Positions 51,334 to 55,724 of a stretch of 55,724 nt of DNA are shown here, piece after piece. A program made the position numbers and the translations under genes. The notes under the pieces were generated by a model. The model saw nothing but the letters and a program-made list of their open reading frames with translations. It ran no database searches and was not told the DNA's origin. This stretch comes from Mediterranea sp. (in: CFB group bacteria) (GTDB taxonomy: Bacteria > Bacteroidota > Bacteroidia > Bacteroidales > Bacteroidaceae). Each line of letters begins with the position of its first letter. Positions within the stretch are counted from its first letter, which is position 1. Where the stretch lies: contig JAITSN010000010.1 of assembly GCA_031287715.1 (NCBI GenBank), positions 1 to 55,724 of the forward strand. Reading direction: 5' to 3'.

Positions 51334-53325
51334 ATGAAGAACTTTAGAGTAATCATAGCATGGAGCGCGGCCGTCCTGATGGGAGCCGTGGCTCTGACGG
51401 GGTGCAACGATGCGTTCATGCAACAAGACCCCACGCAGGAAATGGCCGAAGGCGTATTCCTCAAGAACGAGAGTGACCTGCCGCTCTATCTAAACCAGTT
51501 TTACGCCAAATTCGTCGAAGGACTGCAATCCGGATATGCAGAAAGCACTACCCTGGCCAACGCACCCTTTGGCGAAGCGATACGTATGCCCCGCCTTATC
51601 GGATGGGACAAGATGACCGACAACGCCCTGCTGAGCGGCACACAACTGAGTGCCAACAACACCGGTGTGGCCGACCCGCGATTGAACGGCACCTTCGTCA
51701 TACCGCAAACCGGAACAACCACCGGTTGGGACTGGACGCAGACACGCTCGCTCAACTACTTCCTGCGCAACTACACGCAGGCGGCCAAAGGGGGCGACGT
51801 AGCCAAGCTGGACAAGTACAAGGCCGAAGCACTCTTCTTCAAGGCCTGGGACTACTATAACAAGGTGCTGATCTTCGGCGAAGTGCCCTGGTTCTCCTCC
51901 GACCTCAACGTAGACTCGCCCGAACTCTATGCCCCGCGCACGCCGCGTGTGGCGCTGATGGACAGCGTGCTCAACATCATCAACTTTGCCGTGGCGCACC
52001 TGCCCGAAGGCAAGGCCCCCGACGGCCGCATCAACAAGGATATGGCCAACTTCCTCAAGATGCGCATCTGCCTCTTCGAAGGCACCTTCCGCAAGTATCA
52101 CAGCAACCTCAACCTGCCCGATGCAGGTAAGTTCCTCGACGAATGTGCAACGGCGGCGCAGGCTATTATGAATACCGGCCACTATCAGCTCTATACCGGC
52201 GCGGGCGCGAAGAGCTACTACAAAATGTTCACCTTCCTGAAGACCCCGCAGACCGACGGCAACACCGAAGCCATCCTGGCACGCACGTACGACGGCACCA
52301 ACGTGGGCAACGCCACCTTCCGCTACTTTGACCAAAACCAGACCAAGAAGTACGGATGCTTCGGAGCCAGCAAAGGCATGTTGGACGAGTATCTCTCCAT
52401 CGACGGCAAAACCATCGAGAACAGCGATCTCTTTCAGGGCTACGACGGCCTGTGGCTGGAGCTGGAGAACCGCGACCCGCGTCTGGCGCAAACCGTTTGC
52501 CGCCCGGGCGAATATTGGACCATCTGGCGCAACTCTGGCCCGACCAAAGGCGTTATTGATGTAAAAGTGCACGGCATCACCCTTCCCCTCATCGGCAGCG
52601 CTAATGCCTCCACCGTGGGAGGCTATCGCGTTATCAAGCACTGGGTGGGCGATATTGCCGAATACGAAGCCACGACCAACGGCACGCAAACAGGTGTGGA
52701 ATTCCGCTACGGCGAAGTGCTGCTGGCGCTTGCCGAAGCCAAAGCCGAACGCGGAACCCTCACGCAAACCGACATAGACAACACCATCAACGCACTGCGC
52801 ACGCGTGCAGGCTTCGACTTCACCACCTATCCGGACAGCAAGTTTACGCTTGGCAACTACCCCACCGACACGCGGTTGGACAACATCTACCGCGACTACG
52901 TGGGCTATGTTCCCTCGTCGCTCATCCGCGAAATACGCCGCGAACGCCGGGTGGAAATGGCGTGGGAAGGCCTGCGCTACGCAGACCTCATCCGCTGGAA
53001 AGCCGGCAAACTGATGACCGTGCCCCTGCGTGGCATGAAGATGACGCAGGAAAAGCAGGATCTTTATAAAGTACAGCGCGATCTCGACGCGAGCAAAACC
53101 GATCACAGCAACGAATACGTCGTATCGATCACCTTTGTCAAACTCAAAGACAAAGACTACTTCTTGGACACCGACGGCTTCATCATCTGCTATCCCAAGG
53201 ATCCGAACATCAGTAACGGCGAGCTGCCTTGGGACGACAAACGCTACTACTGGCCCATACCCAAACAGGAAATCGAACTGAACGATAAGCTGACGCAAAG
53301 CTCTTACGACGGCCATTCCTGGTAA
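51334..53325 (+). CDS. SusD/RagB-family surface nutrient-binding lipoprotein
   Basis: 663 residues from MKNFRVIIAWSAAVLMGAVA. Lipobox VALTGCNDAF (Cys 24). TPR-like SusD helices include YKAEALFFKAWDYYNKVLIFGEVPW, MANFLKMRICLFEGTF and FRYGEVLLALAEAKAE. It ends with the family motif LIREIRRERRVEMAWEGLRYADLIRW and YYWPIPKQEIELN. At 663 residues it is longer than most SusD proteins (500-600), close to RagB-type peptide binders or DUF4843-associated forms. No polysaccharide enzymes are encoded nearby. Confidence 0.93.
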   Translation: MKNFRVIIAWSAAVLMGAVALTGCNDAFMQQDPTQEMAEGVFLKNESDLPLYLNQFYAKFVEGLQSGYAESTTLANAPFGEAIRMPRLIGWDKMTDNALLSGTQLSANNTGVADPRLNGTFVIPQTGTTTGWDWTQTRSLNYFLRNYTQAAKGGDVAKLDKYKAEALFFKAWDYYNKVLIFGEVPWFSSDLNVDSPELYAPRTPRVALMDSVLNIINFAVAHLPEGKAPDGRINKDMANFLKMRICLFEGTFRKYHSNLNLPDAGKFLDECATAAQAIMNTGHYQLYTGAGAKSYYKMFTFLKTPQTDGNTEAILARTYDGTNVGNATFRYFDQNQTKKYGCFGASKGMLDEYLSIDGKTIENSDLFQGYDGLWLELENRDPRLAQTVCRPGEYWTIWRNSGPTKGVIDVKVHGITLPLIGSANASTVGGYRVIKHWVGDIAEYEATTNGTQTGVEFRYGEVLLALAEAKAERGTLTQTDIDNTINALRTRAGFDFTTYPDSKFTLGNYPTDTRLDNIYRDYVGYVPSSLIREIRRERRVEMAWEGLRYADLIRWKAGKLMTVPLRGMKMTQEKQDLYKVQRDLDASKTDHSNEYVVSITFVKLKDKDYFLDTDGFIICYPKDPNISNGELPWDDKRYYWPIPKQEIELNDKLTQSSYDGHSW

Positions 53326-53328
53326 ATG

Positions 53329-53422
53329 GACAATTGACAATGCTAAATCAAGTAGGCCCCCTGAACATTAACGTTCAGGGGGCCTTTTATTGTCCATTGC
53401 TCATTGCTCATTGTCAATTGTC
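53329..53422. repeat. Outer inverted pair of the CAATTGTC micro-repeat around a terminator
   Basis: GACAATTGACAATG (53329-53342) is the exact reverse complement of CATTGTCAATTGTC (53409-53422). The terminator at 53354-53385 lies between. The right arm extends into the stop codon of the metalloprotease gene. Confidence 0.85.
53354..53385. terminator. Intrinsic terminator between converging SusD and metalloprotease genes
   Basis: AGGCCCCCTGAAC (53354-53366) pairs with GTTCAGGGGGCCT (53373-53385), then TTTT. The CCCCCTGAA/TTCAGGGGG core is identical to that of the terminator at 37371-37404. Confidence 0.93.
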
Positions 53423-55544
53423 AATTCTTCAGCCCCAGCTCGGCAAATTGCATGGTGCTTCCCTGGCTATCGTCCCACCGGTCGAAAGTCATCTTCAGGT
53501 AGCGGCATTTGGCCTTTGTTTCCAGGACGATGATGTTCTCTTTCGGGTCGGGAAGTTCTACGTTTACTTTGACGGGCGTGAAGGTTTTGCCGTCATTGCT
53601 GCCGTAGAAGGAGACGGCCTTTGCGTTGAGGTATTCCTGGAAGTTGCGGTTGGTCAGGATGATTTGGCTGAATTCGGTTTCTGCCTTGAAGTCTATGATG
53701 GCCCATACATTTGCGCTGGATTCGACGGAGATACCGCCGTAGGTCTTGCCCGGCTTGACCATCGAGAGGCAGGTGGACAGGTCGCCGTCTACCAAGCTGC
53801 CCGGCGCGTTGGATATGGCGGCGTCTTCGGGTAGCGGGTGTGAGGTTTCGACTGTCCAGTCGCCGTTGTTCACCAGGTCGTCGCTTTCAAGGGTGTATCC
53901 GTTGTTGTTCACCAAACTGTAGGTGTAGGGCAGGGATGCGCTTTTGGCTGTTCCGTTGTTCATCAGGATGGTAACGCCTATGTGGTAGTTGGTGTAGCTG
54001 TTCACCCGCAATTCTTCGATGGGCGCGTTGGTAAGTTCAAAGGTGTTGCCGGCCGGCTTGACCACGAAGGCTATGCTGGTGTAGCCGTGCCCGCCTCCCA
54101 GGAATTGTTCGTCGGCGTTGTAGAAGCGTACGATGACGTCGGTCACATCGGTGGTGGCGGTGAAGTTTCCTTTCACGGTGCAGCGGTTGCCCTGGATGGC
54201 GACGCTGGAAATCTTCAGTTGCGCGCTGATTGTTTCGTAGAATGTTTTTTCTGTCTTGGAGGCTATCTGGCAGTTGTTCAAGGTAGCCGCGCTGGCGTGG
54301 TGGAAGAAGGTGGGCGCCTTGCCCCACGTTTGGTTGCCCGACCCCATGAGTGCTATGCCGAAGGCGGGGTCGTACCGCTGGCTGTATCCGGCTCCTACGT
54401 GCGGTTGGTTCAGCGCGTGGCCCAGCTCGTGGAGCATGCCTCCTATGGAGTTGTTGGTGATGCCCGCGCCGCCTTTGATGGTGCTGCCGGTGATGGGGTC
54501 TATCTGCATATTTTCGTAGGCCATTTCGGGGTAGTCGTAGGCATAACAGGTTTTGCCGGTGCCAAAGAAGGGTACATCAACGCTTCCTCCCGGTGTTGCG
54601 GTGATGACGAGGGTGTGCTCGCTGTGGCGGGCCAGGTTGTTGGTGGTGTACCAGCTGTCTATTTCGGGCCTCATCTTTCCGGCGCCGTCGGCATAGGTGT
54701 AGGCCGACAGGGGTTCACGCCCGTTCACGGCAACGATGTTGATCATGCCGTTTTCATCAAGCGGGAGGCCGAATGATTTTTCTTCGTATCCCCAATGTTT
54801 CATCCATTTGCAGGTAAAGAGCTGGTGCTTGAGCAGGATTGTGCTGATGCGCTTGCGGTAGCCCGGGTTGGGTTGCCTGTCGGATGGAACGAAGTAGACG
54901 ACGTTCAGCTTGTAGGGGTAGAGGCTGTTGTTGGGGTCGCCTTTTACGTTATAGAGCACGTCGGGGTTGACGACGGAGACTAAGGTGGTGGCGTTGGACT
55001 TGATGTTTTTGTCCGGCGCGTCGCCGTAGAAGATGCTCTGAAACGTGAGGCCGCTGTAGTTCAGTCCGGAGAGTTCGTCTTCCGTGATGCCGGCTTTCAG
55101 TTTGGCCTTTAGGGTTACGGCGATTGTCTTTGCCTTTAGATAGTCGTAGGAGCCGTTGGTTTTGACCAGGGCGACTTTGAGCGTGTTGTTTTCTGTTGTG
55201 ATCTCTACAGACGTGAGGGCTGTTCCCTCCGAGGTCACGATTATGTTTTCCCGTTCGATGGGCAGCAGGTTGCTTATGGTGAGTTCCAGCGCGGGGCTGC
55301 TCCAGTTTATTTTCTTTTCGTTGAAACTCAGCGTGGAGGTGAGCGTGAGTTCTTCGTCGAGGGTGGCCAGCTGGTGGGCTTGCTGCCCGTTCAGGGTCTG
55401 GCTCAGGCTGACGTCGGTCAGTTGGGCAACCGGTTGTTCGGGTTCTTCGCCTCCCGCCGGCGCGTCGTCACCGCACGAAAAGAAACAGAAAGAAAGCAAA
55501 AGGAACAGGATGGGAAGACAGGGCTTGAATTTCTTGTTTGCCAT
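53421..55544 (-). CDS. Zinc-dependent metalloprotease lipoprotein with F5/8 type C domain
   Basis: 707 residues. Lipobox FLLLSFCFFSCGDD (Cys 24). An N-terminal beta region (~40-200, SLSQTLNGQQAHQLATLDEE) resembles domains of surface lipoproteins. The catalytic region contains GGMLHELGHALNQPHVG (~375-391), a full HExxHxxxxxH zincin motif. ALMGSGNQTWGK ~25 residues later may be the Met-turn, making it metzincin-like. The last ~145 residues (SLVDGDLSTCLSM ... CRYLKMTFDRWDDSQGSTM) form an F5/8-type carbohydrate- or surface-binding domain. Likely surface-exposed; facing a SusC/SusD pair it may feed peptides or degrade glycoprotein. Confidence 0.85.
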   Translation of the reverse strand: MANKKFKPCLPILFLLLSFCFFSCGDDAPAGGEEPEQPVAQLTDVSLSQTLNGQQAHQLATLDEELTLTSTLSFNEKKINWSSPALELTISNLLPIERENIIVTSEGTALTSVEITTENNTLKVALVKTNGSYDYLKAKTIAVTLKAKLKAGITEDELSGLNYSGLTFQSIFYGDAPDKNIKSNATTLVSVVNPDVLYNVKGDPNNSLYPYKLNVVYFVPSDRQPNPGYRKRISTILLKHQLFTCKWMKHWGYEEKSFGLPLDENGMINIVAVNGREPLSAYTYADGAGKMRPEIDSWYTTNNLARHSEHTLVITATPGGSVDVPFFGTGKTCYAYDYPEMAYENMQIDPITGSTIKGGAGITNNSIGGMLHELGHALNQPHVGAGYSQRYDPAFGIALMGSGNQTWGKAPTFFHHASAATLNNCQIASKTEKTFYETISAQLKISSVAIQGNRCTVKGNFTATTDVTDVIVRFYNADEQFLGGGHGYTSIAFVVKPAGNTFELTNAPIEELRVNSYTNYHIGVTILMNNGTAKSASLPYTYSLVNNNGYTLESDDLVNNGDWTVETSHPLPEDAAISNAPGSLVDGDLSTCLSMVKPGKTYGGISVESSANVWAIIDFKAETEFSQIILTNRNFQEYLNAKAVSFYGSNDGKTFTPVKVNVELPDPKENIIVLETKAKCRYLKMTFDRWDDSQGSTMQFAELGLKN

Positions 55545-55580
55545 AGTGGTATGGTTTGAGTAGTTTTTTAAGGATTAATT

Positions 55581-55724
55581 GATTACAATGCGCCCGCGCA
55601 GAAGCAACAAATTTCTTTTTTGATTACAATGCGCCCGCGCAGAAGCAACAAATTTCTTTTTTGATTCCAATGCGCCCGCGCAGAAGCAAAAAAATTCTTT
55701 TTTGAATCCAATGCGCCCGCGCAG
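55581..55724. repeat. 41-bp tandem repeat array, at least 3.5 copies, cut by window end
   Basis: Units start GATTACAATGCGCCCG and end ATTTCTTTTTT, at 55581, 55622, 55663 and 55704. Each holds the imperfect palindrome TGCGCCCGCGCA. Copies 1 and 2 are identical; copies 3 and 4 carry a few substitutions. The array lies in the upstream region of the metalloprotease gene, within its leader or promoter zone. Confidence 0.92.

Noticed and set aside
51490..53340. 616-codon ORF antisense to the SusD gene
   Set aside because: The SusD frame has an unmistakable lipobox and family motifs. The antisense product is low-complexity Val/Gly/Ala-rich, as expected from complementing GC-rich coding sequence.

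Overview
The window looks like chromosomal DNA of a gut-type Bacteroidales, probably Parabacteroides or a close relative. The reasons are: Bacteroidetes promoter elements (TTTG about 19-20 nt before TAnnTTTG), type V (FimA/Mfa-like) pilus lipoproteins, a SusC/SusD pair, a hybrid two-component system with a periplasmic propeller, a GT3-type glycogen synthase, an Rpb6-like omega subunit, and several domain families largely confined to this phylum. The species call is inference. No rRNA, tRNA, CRISPR array, integrase or IS element was recognised.

Layout. 1-10.6 kb (minus strand, visibly AT-richer than the rest): a seven-gene type V pilus operon. It runs from an OmpA/DUF3575-like protein and an anchor lipoprotein through four fimbrillins to a large tip adhesin with a FISUMP / C-type-lectin-like C-terminus. 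Beyond the tip gene lie two further copies of just its hypervariable last ~65 codons. The three copies differ mainly at the first two bases of codons whose third base is held, which is the signature of adenine-directed mutagenic retrohoming (diversity-generating retroelement, DGR). The reverse transcriptase and template repeat are not in the window and would be expected left of base 1.

11.1-14.0 kb: DEAD-box helicase, DUF4293, omega subunit, BamD. 14.1-19.5 kb: a divergent locus of ACT protein plus phenylacetate-CoA-ligase-like enzyme facing a 2-oxoacid:ferredoxin oxidoreductase operon. That operon holds TPR, ferredoxin, alpha, a 56-aa membrane protein too short for routine ORF calling, beta and gamma. 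19.6-24.3 kb: outer-membrane porin, Gfo/Idh oxidoreductase, omega-amidase, acyltransferase. 24.7-28.8 kb: an orphan hybrid two-component regulator. 28.9-29.8 kb: membrane protein, a 14-residue-repeat ORF and a DivIC/FtsB-like protein. 30.0-34.4 kb: TonB receptor / small secreted protein / calcineurin-like phosphoesterase operon. 34.7-38.4 kb: chorismate synthase, M20 peptidase, DUF6261. 39.3-43.5 kb: glycogen phosphorylase and synthase. 43.7-47.6 kb: a five-gene ABC transporter / DUF4857 / OB-fold lipoprotein / PepSY-like cluster of unknown substrate. 48.0-55.5 kb: SusC/SusD facing a secreted zinc metalloprotease with an F5/8-type C-terminus.

The intergenic DNA is unusually structured. Four separate tandem arrays have periods of 40, 42, 42 and 41 bp. 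Several intergenic spacers are framed by inverted copies of two AT-rich micro-repeats (AATTGTCAATTG-like and ATTTACCATTTAC-like). Two convergent gene ends share the same nested design: a micro-repeat inverted pair outside and a CCCCCTGAA...TTCAGGGGG terminator inside.
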